Shown here in pieces: positions 36,401-43,432 of a stretch of DNA of 52,993 bases (position 1 is its first letter; the number at the start of each line of letters is the position of its first letter). The position numbers and the translations under genes were made by a program. Under the pieces are notes generated by a model, which worked only from the letters and a program-made list of their open reading frames with translations, ran no database searches and had not been told where the DNA came from. The DNA comes from Streptomyces mesophilus (GTDB taxonomy: Bacteria; Actinomycetota; Actinomycetes; Streptomycetales; Streptomycetaceae), in assembly GCF_011044995.1 (NCBI RefSeq), contig NZ_JAAKZW010000024.1, positions 1 through 52,993 of the forward strand, read 5' to 3'.

Positions 36401-37471
36401 CGCGTCGGGCACGGCCGCCTGCGCGTCGATGGGCACGGTCGCCACAGCCTCGGGTTGGGGCGCGAGCTCCCGCCCCTTCGCCGGCGCTTCGGCTTCCGGT
36501 GACTCGTTCATCGGACCGTAGTGGCCCCGCACCGTGTCGATCTCGTCGCCGATCGACGCGTTGAGCTGGTCACCCGCGTTGGCCGCCGCTTCCTCCGGCT
36601 CCGCTGTCATCAAAGCGTCCTCGTCGGGAGGGCGCTTGTCGCGGATGACCTGCCGGATGCGCTGGGCCAGTGCCACGATCTCCGCGCTCGGCGCGGCGTG
36701 CACGTGCGCGATCAGCGTGCGCTCGGCGCGGACCCTGCCTTCCGCGGCCGGCTCGGTCACGGCTTCCCGGGCGTCGCCTACCTGGCTGGTTCCTCCAGGG
36801 AGTCGGCGGTGCGCGGTGGCCGCCGCCCCCGCCCGGGCCTGTACGCCGCGGATGCGACGGGCCGTCGAGGATGACAGGCCGGTTGGCGTTTCGGGCAGAC
36901 GTGGGGTCAGGGGGCTGTCCTGGGCGCGGGCCGCCGGAAGTTCGAGTGCCATGCCTCCGGCCGCAGCGGCCGCTTGTATCGGCTCGGGCGGCTTTCCCGC
37001 ACCGCGGGCATCGTCCACGTCCGGAGCCGCCGCTTTGCCTTCGGGCACCTTGCCTCTCGGCTCCGCCGCACGCAGGCCGACCCTCTCGGTTGCGACGGCG
37101 GCCTGCGGGCCTGCCACGGAGGCCTGAAGTGTTGTGTCCGGAGCGGATGTTGACGGTGACTCGATATGTGCCGGCAGGCGTGGGACCGCGCGGGGTGGTG
37201 GCGCTTCGGGGGAGAGGGTGGTGGACCGGTCCGGCTTGGCCGCAGGGGTGGGGCTGGCGGGCGAAGCCTGCGTCAGGCGACGAGCGGCGGCCTGCATGCT
37301 GGCGCCCGGTCCCATGGCCGGTCGCACCGGGCGCCCGGTCGTACGAGTCGTACCCAAGGCCCCAGCGGCACCTGACCTCCCAGAGGCAGCCGTACGAAGA
37401 TCCGTCCGGTGCTCGCCGAAATCCTTGCGGACGGTGGGCCGGACTCGGTCGCGGGCCTTCTCGGTACCCAC
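33461..37471 (-). CDS. Candidate eCIS cargo with C-terminal SHH-type nuclease-like domain
   Basis: The protein has 1336 residues from GTG 37471, preceded by GAAGGGGG. The first ~400 residues are disordered and Pro/Ala-rich. The middle (about 400-1000) is helical and contains FGTHMIKGFLSWLLGG and LMGITWPNIRKILAKLVG, segments that I recall from large eCIS-linked proteins. From about residue 1090 come ESHHVPANAL and, 55 residues later, LSQEAHRKHQGVHSK. This spacing of HH and H-x2-H-x3-H resembles the HNH/Endo VII-type toxin families (SHH and relatives). It has no signal peptide. It converges with the ATPase gene and has a tube-like gene upstream. The nuclease call is motif-based and unproven. 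Confidence 0.75.
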   Translation of the reverse strand: MGTEKARDRVRPTVRKDFGEHRTDLRTAASGRSGAAGALGTTRTTGRPVRPAMGPGASMQAAARRLTQASPASPTPAAKPDRSTTLSPEAPPPRAVPRLPAHIESPSTSAPDTTLQASVAGPQAAVATERVGLRAAEPRGKVPEGKAAAPDVDDARGAGKPPEPIQAAAAAGGMALELPAARAQDSPLTPRLPETPTGLSSSTARRIRGVQARAGAAATAHRRLPGGTSQVGDAREAVTEPAAEGRVRAERTLIAHVHAAPSAEIVALAQRIRQVIRDKRPPDEDALMTAEPEEAAANAGDQLNASIGDEIDTVRGHYGPMNESPEAEAPAKGRELAPQPEAVATVPIDAQAAVPDAVPADAVSLDEDAADSRKKVQDAGMSTPVAELVRTGPVAEARTAQGELDQVAAEDPVKVLAGQKQALARAEGDMAALQARTLAALETSRERTSQGFTVRQAGLVGSEEMMRGAAAAEAQQIFADARALVNAQLKDLPATAMAEWDSAKDVLAGLFRAQLKPVQDRVDARHSGVGGFFVGVWDAVTGLPKWAEDAYAEAEHAFAEGVISKLCGISTMVNAVIAACDLIIEGARARIDGVYAALPETVRAKAEHERAQFDVRLDQLHHEVTAVRDDFTKDLVRSSSAAVDEVRAEISELRTRAGGLLGRIVGAVARFTDDPVKFLIEGLLDVLGIPPASFWAVVARIKSAVRKIADDPLAFATRLLRGLGDGFGLFFQNFGTHMIKGFLSWLLGGVKDVQIPKDLSLRGIVTFFLQLMGITWPNIRKILAKLVGAKNVALAEKVYSMVSLLIEKGPEGIYEMIKEKLDPQSLVDQVVQLAVDFLTSAIIKQATVRILALFNPAGAILQALEAIYRVLKWIFQNAARLFSFVETVVNGITDILAGNTAGFAQAVEKSLATLVAPVVSFLTDYLGLGDLPAIVADKVKSMREWVLGLIERALTWLVDKGRALLAALGIGKKKEKEQPGTPHEKAVREVADELAKPSPEDEGLDYKAIRAKTEQQAATIVVARNESLAAEHVKMSVAFEDPAADAQDQKLDFTVTIAPNNANAKNSKVIPASGPFAGPHKLTRAQPVAGEESHHVPANALGTAIGDLWSDIAAGLRSGWKGDPDAEAVAAALTSRKEAMAKMFPNGEKLSAIMLSQEAHRKHQGVHSKVARADFIDISTNPATKDIILVKRRIKLLLGPLATYVSVNPRTSHWRVFLGDVHEVLSGAAFRDHTMAPQAESAADLTLRYLAQTYTASQLKTRQHLEDHAVKETQQVVERGVNDAYKFSRIAVASAMERTGYGDANKQADAALVELDAVFQETWPKFYEAIEVTFPP

Positions 37472-37807
37472 CGCACCCCCTTCGGCTGCCTGCCGGGCCC
37501 ACCCATACTTCCTGGGCCACGTCACGCCACCGTCGCCAGCGGGAGCGAGCCCACCGCTCGGTGTGATTCGCGCTGGACGAGCGCCCCGCAATGAGATCGG
37601 CGACTGTTCCCCGGTCCACTTCGAGGGTGTAGGCGCACAGCCGTGGTCACGCAGGAACCCCTGGTCAACGCAAGAGCGCTGACTTGGCTCCTCGCGCGCG
37701 CACCGAACACATGCTCGTCAGGGACAACGAAGGCCTGCGCGCGGGACCCCGCACGAGCCCGACAGTCTCGCGGCGGACAGGGCCTGCAGCCGCGTCCAGC
37801 GCGAGCC
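37472..37807. other. Gap between tube-like gene and cargo gene
   Basis: These 336 bases show no convincing gene. In-frame upstream codons (TTG at 37591) could lengthen the cargo by 40 residues but lack a ribosome-binding site. A promoter for the cargo could lie here; none is evident by eye. Confidence 0.4.
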
Positions 37808-38221
37808 TCAGGGCGCGAGGCGTTGCATCACATCGCAGCTGAGGGTGAGTGTTTCGGCCAACTGCTGTGTGCTGGTGCCGGGCACGGCGCTCATGCTCAG
37901 CCGTACCGGCCACGCCTTCTCCAGCCAGTACTTCGCCACGGCCTTACCGTCCGCCCCGTAGGCCGTGAGCGTGCAGCCTTTGCGACCGACAGGGCTGCCG
38001 CTGATCGCCGCCTGGTGCCAAGACCACAACTCGAGCGATGCGCTCCACCCGCGCAGCAGTACCACCCGTGGCCGCGGAGAGCCGACCACCGGCTTTCCCG
38101 TGGCGTCGAGAACGGCCTCGGCCGAACTCAGCTCGCTCAGCTGCCCGAACGACGCGACCTCCACGCCGTCGATGGTGAGCGTGAACCGGCTCGCGGTCAG
38201 TGCTCCGTCGAAAGCCCCCAT
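37808..38221 (-). CDS. Orphan third tail-tube-like protein next to the cargo gene
   Basis: The protein has 137 residues from ATG 38221, with GGGAGGGGG in front. It keeps the tube fold order: SRFTLTIDGVEVASFGQLSEL, VVLLRGWSASLELWSWHQAAI, YWLEKAWPVRLSMSAVPGT and a closing ETLTLSCDVMQRL strand. This compares with LKRG, LWEW and EIAHEGLEL in the main tube protein. It lacks the conserved acidic loop and the KLPG segment. Lying apart from the structural operon and on the same strand as the cargo, it could be a cargo-specific tube ring, plug or chaperone. That role is inference. Confidence 0.75.
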   Translation of the reverse strand: MGAFDGALTASRFTLTIDGVEVASFGQLSELSSAEAVLDATGKPVVGSPRPRVVLLRGWSASLELWSWHQAAISGSPVGRKGCTLTAYGADGKAVAKYWLEKAWPVRLSMSAVPGTSTQQLAETLTLSCDVMQRLAP

Positions 38222-38380
38222 GCCGCCCCCTCCCACAGGCCGCCGGCCAGAAACCGGCAGCTCGCCCAGGAGGCTAGAACCGCCTGCGACGACTGTCGAG
38301 TGCCCAAGGAAGCAGAGAAGAACGAATCACGGGGTTCCGCTGCTGTCACACCGATGGCGGCGGGCCTTGTGCGCGGCCGC

Positions 38381-38414
38381 TTACATTTTATGTGAGCGCT
38401 GTTATATTAGCGCT
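38381..38414 (+). promoter_or_regulatory. Promoter with palindromic operator of a leaderless MarR gene
   Basis: This is a sharp AT-rich island. TTACAT (38381-38386) and TATATT (38403-38408) are spaced 16 bp as -35 and -10. AGCGCT occurs on both sides of the -10 (38395-38400 and 38409-38414). The predicted start of transcription falls on or next to the ATG at 38415, and no ribosome-binding site is present, so the mRNA is probably leaderless. A MarR dimer on the AGCGCT pair would block the -10. Confidence 0.75.
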
Positions 38415-38903
38415 ATGACATCTCCTGATCCCACGGTGCTTCCCGATCCCTGGCACTCCCTGCACGAGCTGCTGGCAGCTATGGACGCCGAGATCGAGCA
38501 GGTCTACCTCCAGCGTGGAATCGAGGGCGTACGTCCTCGATTCGCCTCTCCGCTGATCCGGCTCGCCCACACCGGACCCCTGACAATCCGCGAGCTGGCG
38601 CAGTCCCTGGGCCGCACGCACTCCGCGATGAGCCAGACCATCACCGCCATGCGCAAGGAGGATCTCGTCACCTCCGAGCCGGGGCCCGACGCCCGGACCC
38701 GGCGCATCGACCTGTCCGAGCGCGGCCGCTCGCTGGTGCCGTTCCTGGAAGCCGAGTGGCGCGCCACCCACGAGACGGTCGCCGAACTGGACAGCGAGAT
38801 CCCGTACGCCATGACCGCCGTCGTCGAAGAGGTGCGGCGGGCGCTGGAACGCCGGTCGATGCGGCAGCGGATCCTTCACCACCTTGTCGAGCCGCCGCGA
38901 TGA
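38415..38903 (+). CDS. MarR-family transcriptional regulator
   Basis: The 162-residue protein has the winged helix at about residues 45-105: PLTIRELAQSLGRTHSAMSQ for helices 3-4, and EPGPDARTRRIDLSERG for the wing with its D-x-R-x-R. Long N- and C-terminal helices serve dimerisation. Its stop overlaps the start of the MFS exporter gene (ATGA), the classic layout of a MarR repressor controlling its own efflux pump. The promoter overlaps two AGCGCT palindromes, probably its operator. Confidence 0.92.
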   Translation: MTSPDPTVLPDPWHSLHELLAAMDAEIEQVYLQRGIEGVRPRFASPLIRLAHTGPLTIRELAQSLGRTHSAMSQTITAMRKEDLVTSEPGPDARTRRIDLSERGRSLVPFLEAEWRATHETVAELDSEIPYAMTAVVEEVRRALERRSMRQRILHHLVEPPR

Positions 38904-40183
38904 GCGGGCGGATCCGGTTCCTCGACACCCGTCCCTTGCGGAGCAGCCGACCGTTTCGCGACCTCTGGATCGGCTCTTCCGCCTCCCAACTCGGCGGACA
39001 GATAGCCACCGTGGCGGTGCTGGCCCAGGTCTGGGACCTGACCGGCAGCCCGGTCGGTACCGGCGCGATCGGTCTCGCCACCGGCCTGCCCATGGTGCTG
39101 TTCGGGCTGCTCGGCGGCACGCTGGCCGACACCTTCGACCGCCGTGCGGTGGTACGGGCCACCACAGTGGGCCAACTGGTGGCCGCCGCAGGGCTATGTG
39201 CCCAGGCCATGGCGGACAACCGCAGTGTGCTCCTGCTGTTCACCCTGGTAGCCGCGGGAACAAGCTGCAGCGCGCTCGGCGCTCCTGCCCGGCGCACCCT
39301 TCCCGTCCGGTTGTTGCCGAGCGATCAAGTCGCGGCGGGTCTCGCGCTGATGAACGTCTCCTTCCAGGCAGCGATGCTGGCCGGACCCGCGCTTGCCGGC
39401 CTGATCATTGCCCGCTGGGACCTCCCCGCCGCATACGCCGCCCAGGCCATCGCCACCGTAATCGCGGCGCTCTCGTTGATTCGCCTGCCTGCCATGCAGC
39501 CCGAGGGCGCCGACACGGGCGGCATCAAGCGCCGCCCGGAGCGTGGCGGTTGGCGGATCCTGCGCCGCCCGACGCTGTGGGGCTCGATAGCCACCGACCT
39601 GTCCGCAACGCTCCTCGCCATGCCCATCGCACTCTTCCCGCTCATCAACGAGATCCGCTTCGGCGGGAACCCGCAGACCCTCGGCCTCTTCCTCTCGGCC
39701 GTCGCGGTCGGGGGAATCACGGCCGGTCTCCTCTCCGGCACGGTCACACGCTGGCGCCGCAACGGCTTGGTCCAGCTGACGGCGGCCGCCGTCTGGGGCC
39801 TGGCGCTGGCCTGCTTCGGCTTGGCGGGACCACTGTGGCTCGCGCTCGCCTGCCTGGCCGTCGCGGGCGCCGCCGACACCGTGTCCGTCATCACCCGCGG
39901 CGCCCTGATTCAGCTGGAGACCCCGGACTCCTACCGAGGACGGGTCTCCTCGGTGGAACACGTCATCGGCGTCGCAGGCCCCGAACTCGGCAACTTCCGA
40001 GGCGGCCTGCTGGCTTCGGCCACCTCCGCGTCCTTCTCGCTCGTCTTCGGCGGACTGTCCGCGGTCCTTGCCATCGCCGCCGTCGCCGTGACCAACGCCC
40101 CCTTGCGCGCCTACCGCACACCACCTCCTGCCATGAAGCCGGCCAACCCTCAAGTCGCCGAAGCGGCAGGCGTTGCTCCATGA
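38900..40183 (+). CDS. MFS efflux transporter (EntS/MFS_3-like)
   Basis: The 427-residue protein has about 12 apolar segments. The N-terminal part has FRDLWIGSSASQLGGQIATVA, TGLPMVLFGLLGGTLADTFDRR with the MFS loop-2 motif G-x-L-A-D-x-x-D-R-R, and a C-terminal RGRVSSVEHVIGVAGPELG typical of the EntS/enterobactin-exporter-like group. It probably exports a toxic or signalling small molecule across the membrane. It is coupled to the MarR gene, which probably senses the substrate. Confidence 0.9.
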   Translation: MSGRIRFLDTRPLRSSRPFRDLWIGSSASQLGGQIATVAVLAQVWDLTGSPVGTGAIGLATGLPMVLFGLLGGTLADTFDRRAVVRATTVGQLVAAAGLCAQAMADNRSVLLLFTLVAAGTSCSALGAPARRTLPVRLLPSDQVAAGLALMNVSFQAAMLAGPALAGLIIARWDLPAAYAAQAIATVIAALSLIRLPAMQPEGADTGGIKRRPERGGWRILRRPTLWGSIATDLSATLLAMPIALFPLINEIRFGGNPQTLGLFLSAVAVGGITAGLLSGTVTRWRRNGLVQLTAAAVWGLALACFGLAGPLWLALACLAVAGAADTVSVITRGALIQLETPDSYRGRVSSVEHVIGVAGPELGNFRGGLLASATSASFSLVFGGLSAVLAIAAVAVTNAPLRAYRTPPPAMKPANPQVAEAAGVAP

Positions 40184-40293
40184 GAGGCGCTGTGAAGTCG
40201 CGTGCTTCCGGCCGCTGACGCTGCAGGGGTGCGCTGCAGGTGCTCGGGGCTCGCTGCTTGGGCCGGCCGATCCGGGGAGGGTCGGAGAAAGAG

Positions 40294-40329
40294 TCAGGGC
40301 AACTATCAGGACAAATATCAGGACAGGCC
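40294..40329 (+). repeat. Three 12-bp direct repeats upstream of the AraC gene
   Basis: TCAGGGCAACTA, TCAGGACAAATA and TCAGGACAGGCC follow without gaps, about 45-80 bases before the AraC-family start. Tandem direct repeats with near-helical period are typical activator sites, including SARP- and AraC-type. The binding protein is not known. Confidence 0.6.
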
Positions 40330-40349
40330 CAGTTGAGGGGGTTCGCGCC

Positions 40350-40371
40350 ACATACCTTGACATGCGTATGT
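40350..40371 (+). promoter_or_regulatory. Inverted repeat at the AraC start
   Basis: ACATAC and GTATGT, separated by 10 bases, form a perfect inverted repeat ending two bases before ATG 40373. TTGACA lies in the spacer. If translation really starts at TTG 40394, this would be leader or operator DNA. Possible autoregulatory site. Confidence 0.45.
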
Positions 40372-40372
40372 C

Positions 40373-41401
40373 ATGAAGGCTGAGGAGGCGGCATTGGAGC
40401 TGATCCACGACAGCCGGGGGATCCCCTTACCCGAGCAAGCCGACTGGTGGCGGGCGGCCACGTTGGCTTCCCCGCTGCCGACCCGGGTGCATCCGGAGCG
40501 GGCCGAGTCCTTTTCCGTACGGGTCGCGGCCCTGACGCTGGGGGACACGTTGATGAACGCCGTCTCCCGTGGGAGCGAGTCGGCGTCGCGAACCGCGGCG
40601 CTGATCAGGCGTTCCGACCCGGAGACATTCCAGCTGGAGTTGGTCACCTCCGGACGCAAGTTCCTTGCCCAGGCACAGCGGAGCAGCGAGGTCACGCCAG
40701 GTCAACTTGTCCTGTACGACAGCTCGCAGCCCTTGGAGTCCCGCTCGGCGCCGCCCGGGTCGGGCAGCGGGCCCACCACCTCGCTCATCGTGCATGTGCC
40801 CAGACGGCTGCTGCCGGTTCCCGCGCGCCACGCTGCCACGCTGATCGCCGCGCCGATCCAGGCCACACAGGGCCCCGGACTGCTGCTGGCGCAGTTCTTG
40901 CGCGGTCTTGCCGCGGGAGGCGGCGGATCCACAAGCGGCTACGGCCGTGCGCGGCTGGGCACCGTCATGATCGATCTGATGGGTGCGGTGCTGGCCCACC
41001 GCTTGGAGCGGGACGCACTGCAAGGGGACGCGGGCGAACGAGTGCTGTCGTTGCGGATCCACTCCTACATCCGGCACCACCTGACCCACCCCGAACTCAC
41101 GCCCGCCTCCATCGCCGCCGCCCACCAGATCTCGGTCCGCTCCCTGCAGCGCCTCTTCCGCGCCGAGGGGACCACCACCACCGAACTGGTGCGGCTGCTG
41201 CGGCTGGGACGGGCCGCGCAGGCGCTGACCGATCCGCGGCAGATCACCGTGCCCGTGCACGCGGTGGGGGCACGGTGGGGCTTCCCGCGCGCGGCCGACT
41301 TCTCCCGTGCCTTCCGCTCGGTGTACGGGATGCCACCGGGGGAGTACCGGCTCCGGGCACAGGCTGGCGCGCCATCCCAAGAGCCGGTCGCCGAGCGCTA
41401 A
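40373..41401 (+). CDS. AraC-family regulator with a TTA codon
   Basis: The 342-residue protein has an N-terminal AraC-binding-like (cupin) domain. The C-terminal helix-turn-helix pair (residues about 225-330) has SIAAAHQISVRSLQRLFRAEG, then GARWGFPRAADFSRAFRSVYG and MPPGEYR. Codon 19 is TTA (40427-40429), the hallmark of bldA-dependent Streptomyces genes, early enough to block translation in vegetative growth. The start is uncertain. ATG 40373 has no ribosome-binding site, whereas TTG 40394 has GAGGAGG five bases upstream and would remove seven residues but keep the TTA. It stands alone. Confidence 0.9.
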   Translation: MKAEEAALELIHDSRGIPLPEQADWWRAATLASPLPTRVHPERAESFSVRVAALTLGDTLMNAVSRGSESASRTAALIRRSDPETFQLELVTSGRKFLAQAQRSSEVTPGQLVLYDSSQPLESRSAPPGSGSGPTTSLIVHVPRRLLPVPARHAATLIAAPIQATQGPGLLLAQFLRGLAAGGGGSTSGYGRARLGTVMIDLMGAVLAHRLERDALQGDAGERVLSLRIHSYIRHHLTHPELTPASIAAAHQISVRSLQRLFRAEGTTTTELVRLLRLGRAAQALTDPRQITVPVHAVGARWGFPRAADFSRAFRSVYGMPPGEYRLRAQAGAPSQEPVAER

Positions 41402-41473
41402 CGTCCGGCCCGGAGTGGGCCGTTAGGTTCCCTGCTGACCACAGAGTTCGGTTGCAATTAAGGGGAATCAGCA

Positions 41474-41887
41474 GTGCGTATACGTTCACGAGTTGCCCCG
41501 TTCGCCCTGGCCGCCGTCGTGCTCGGCAGCGGCTTGGGCCTGGCGGGCACCGCCTCTGCGAGCAGCGCGTCCGCACCCGCCGGCGCCGCGCCCGCCGCAG
41601 CCCTGAGCTGCTACGGCAGTGCGAGGAGCTACACCACCGACAGCATCGGCTTCTGGCCGACGGGCAGCGGCTTCGCCTACACCACCAGCAACTGCGCGGA
41701 CATCAACGTCAAGCCGACCACCACCCGCCGGGTCAGGGTCTGCTGGAAGACGACCGGCAACTGCAACAGCTACCGCAACGCCCCGGCCGGCCAGTGGACC
41801 GTGGCCGCGTCGAACGTCATCGACGGCAGCGGATACTGGCTCGACTTCGAGGGCTCCGGCATCAGCCGTGGGCAGGTTGCCGCCTGA
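41474..41887 (+). CDS. Small secreted Cys-containing protein
   Basis: The 137-residue protein starts at GTG with AAGGGG in front. Residues 1-30 form a Sec-type signal peptide: MRIRSRVAPF, an Ala/Leu/Gly core and ASA cleavage-like sites. The mature ~100 residues hold four cysteines (LSCYGS, SNCADI, VCWKTTGNC), likely two disulfides, and a strand-rich pattern ending DGSGYWLDFEGSG. Small extracellular proteins of this kind are common in Streptomyces; the function is unknown. A clear hairpin follows the stop. Confidence 0.8.
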   Translation: MRIRSRVAPFALAAVVLGSGLGLAGTASASSASAPAGAAPAAALSCYGSARSYTTDSIGFWPTGSGFAYTTSNCADINVKPTTTRRVRVCWKTTGNCNSYRNAPAGQWTVAASNVIDGSGYWLDFEGSGISRGQVAA

Positions 41888-41903
41888 CCTGAAGCTGCGG
41901 CGG

Positions 41904-41932
41904 CCGGCGATGCGCGCTCTGTGCGTCGCCGG
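41904..41932. terminator. Bidirectional terminator hairpin
   Basis: CCGGCGATGC pairs with GCGTCGCCGG across a 9-base loop: ten pairs with one G-U in the secreted-protein transcript. It lies between two convergent stop codons. Confidence 0.7.
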
Positions 41933-41944
41933 TCCGCCGGGGGA

Positions 41945-43132
41945 TCAGGTACGGAAGAGGCGCCAGGGCGTGGTGTACGTCGGGGGCCTCCCGCCGGGCG
42001 AGTTCTCCATACGGTGCTTGATCTGGAGTACGTCTCCCGACAAGTGTTCCGGGGCGCGCTTGTTGAGGGTGAGTTGCCAGAACACGTAGGCCAGGATCTC
42101 GATGCGGGTGTCCGGGGGCCATTCGTCCTCGATCATGCCCAGGCCGGAGCCGCGGGACTGCCACAGGCGGATGCCAAGGTACTCCGTGTCCTCGCTGGGC
42201 ATGGAGCACAGGACCAAGGTCATCGGGCGGCCGTAGGTCTTGATCAGGCGCTCGAGGTTCCAGCGGATGTCACCGTCGCGAGCGTTGATGTGCGATTCGT
42301 ACGCCTGCAGGGTGGTGTCCGCCAGGGCTGCCAGGGCGGGCACCTTGGCGGCGAGTTCCGCCGCGGTTGCCAGGGCGGTGGTGAAGGGGGCGGCCAGAGC
42401 GCGGTGTTGCTCCTGCAGTGAGGGGTTCGTGCGCTGGTCGTGGCCGGCACGGTCCAGCTGCTCCTGCAGGGCGCGGTCGGAATCCGCGGCTGCCCGGGTC
42501 CCGTCCGGCACGGTACGGCGCAGCGCGTCACGAGCGGTGAAATCGGGTGCGAGCAGCGCTTGGGCCGCGTCGGGCATCCGCATGCGGGGGAGCGTCGCCT
42601 CGATTTGGTCGATACGGGCGAGGGCCGCCTTGGTGGCGACCGTCGCGGCATCCACTTGAACGATCTTGGCGGTGCGCAGGTCGTCCAGGATCGTGGCGCG
42701 GCCCGCGAGTTCACCGACAGCGGCATCGCTTGCGGCGGCCAGCGCCAGCAGTTCGCGCCCGGCTGCGGTGGCCGGGCCCAGGCCGTCGAGCACACTTTGC
42801 AGGGCCGGGGACGGCTGATCCAGATCGCGTGTGCCCGGGCGCGGATCGTGCGCCAGGAGGAGTGTGAGGGCCTGCTCGGTCAGTGCCGCGCGTCGGTCGT
42901 TCAGCGCCCGGTGGAACCCATCGACGTGCGGGCGTGTGACGACGCGCAGCCGGTCCGCCCACCAGGTGCGGCGTTTGTCAGTAGCGACCTCGCCCACCAG
43001 CTGGCTCAGCGTCTTGGGATCGTCCCACTTGGCGCGCAGCGCCCGCTCCGTGTCGTCGGCCCATCGCTGGACGGCTCGTTCCGCGGCCATCCGCAACTGC
43101 GCTTCGGCTGCCGGTTGTTGTGGCGTCGTCAT
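41945..43132 (-). CDS. Hypothetical helical protein, 395 aa
   Basis: From ATG 43132 with GGGGGG upstream, this is a soluble and strongly helical protein (Ala/Leu/Arg repeats such as ATKAALARIDQIEATL). It ends in a mixed domain with KTYGRPMTLVLCSMPSEDTEYL and IEILAYVFWQLTLNKRAP. It has no signal peptide or known motif. It is divergent from the Sel1/TPR gene over a 300-bp region, which suggests shared control. The open frame continues upstream of this start as antisense to the next gene and is not counted. Confidence 0.7.
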   Translation of the reverse strand: MTTPQQPAAEAQLRMAAERAVQRWADDTERALRAKWDDPKTLSQLVGEVATDKRRTWWADRLRVVTRPHVDGFHRALNDRRAALTEQALTLLLAHDPRPGTRDLDQPSPALQSVLDGLGPATAAGRELLALAAASDAAVGELAGRATILDDLRTAKIVQVDAATVATKAALARIDQIEATLPRMRMPDAAQALLAPDFTARDALRRTVPDGTRAAADSDRALQEQLDRAGHDQRTNPSLQEQHRALAAPFTTALATAAELAAKVPALAALADTTLQAYESHINARDGDIRWNLERLIKTYGRPMTLVLCSMPSEDTEYLGIRLWQSRGSGLGMIEDEWPPDTRIEILAYVFWQLTLNKRAPEHLSGDVLQIKHRMENSPGGRPPTYTTPWRLFRT

Positions 43133-43432
43133 GATGCCCCCCGAGACCTCTCGCGCGGCTCCGCCCGGAGCCGACTGGGCGCAGTGTTCCACCGGGAAGA
43201 AGTGCGAGGGGTAGCGAGAACCAGCCATGTCCTGGCAGGTCGCGGAGGGACTGACCAGGGCGGATGGTGCTGGTGCTGCGCCTACGGGCATTTTCGCGTC
43301 AGCGTGCCGGGTGGGTCTGATGAGCGCGCTCAGCGGTACGTATGGGAGACGGGCGCTGCGAACGACAAGCCGCACCGCTGGTGTTGGAGGTGGTGCAGTG
43401 GCGTGTGGGACCCACGTGACACGATGTGGTGT
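43133..43432. promoter_or_regulatory. Divergent intergenic region
   Basis: This is a 300-bp region between two divergent genes. It contains a perfect 7-bp hairpin with GCCC loop (CGGCTCC / GGAGCCG, 43156-43173) close to the minus-strand gene, possibly in its leader. Small frames here have poor codon bias. No promoter consensus is evident. Confidence 0.45.

Noticed and set aside
37472..37591. Longer start (TTG 37591) for the nuclease-like cargo
   Set aside because: No ribosome-binding site; GTG 37471 has GAAGGGGG in front. Not fully excluded.
40357..40362. TTGACA read as a -35 box for the AraC gene
   Set aside because: No -10-like hexamer follows at 16-18 bp, and any transcript would start inside the gene or after its ribosome-binding site.
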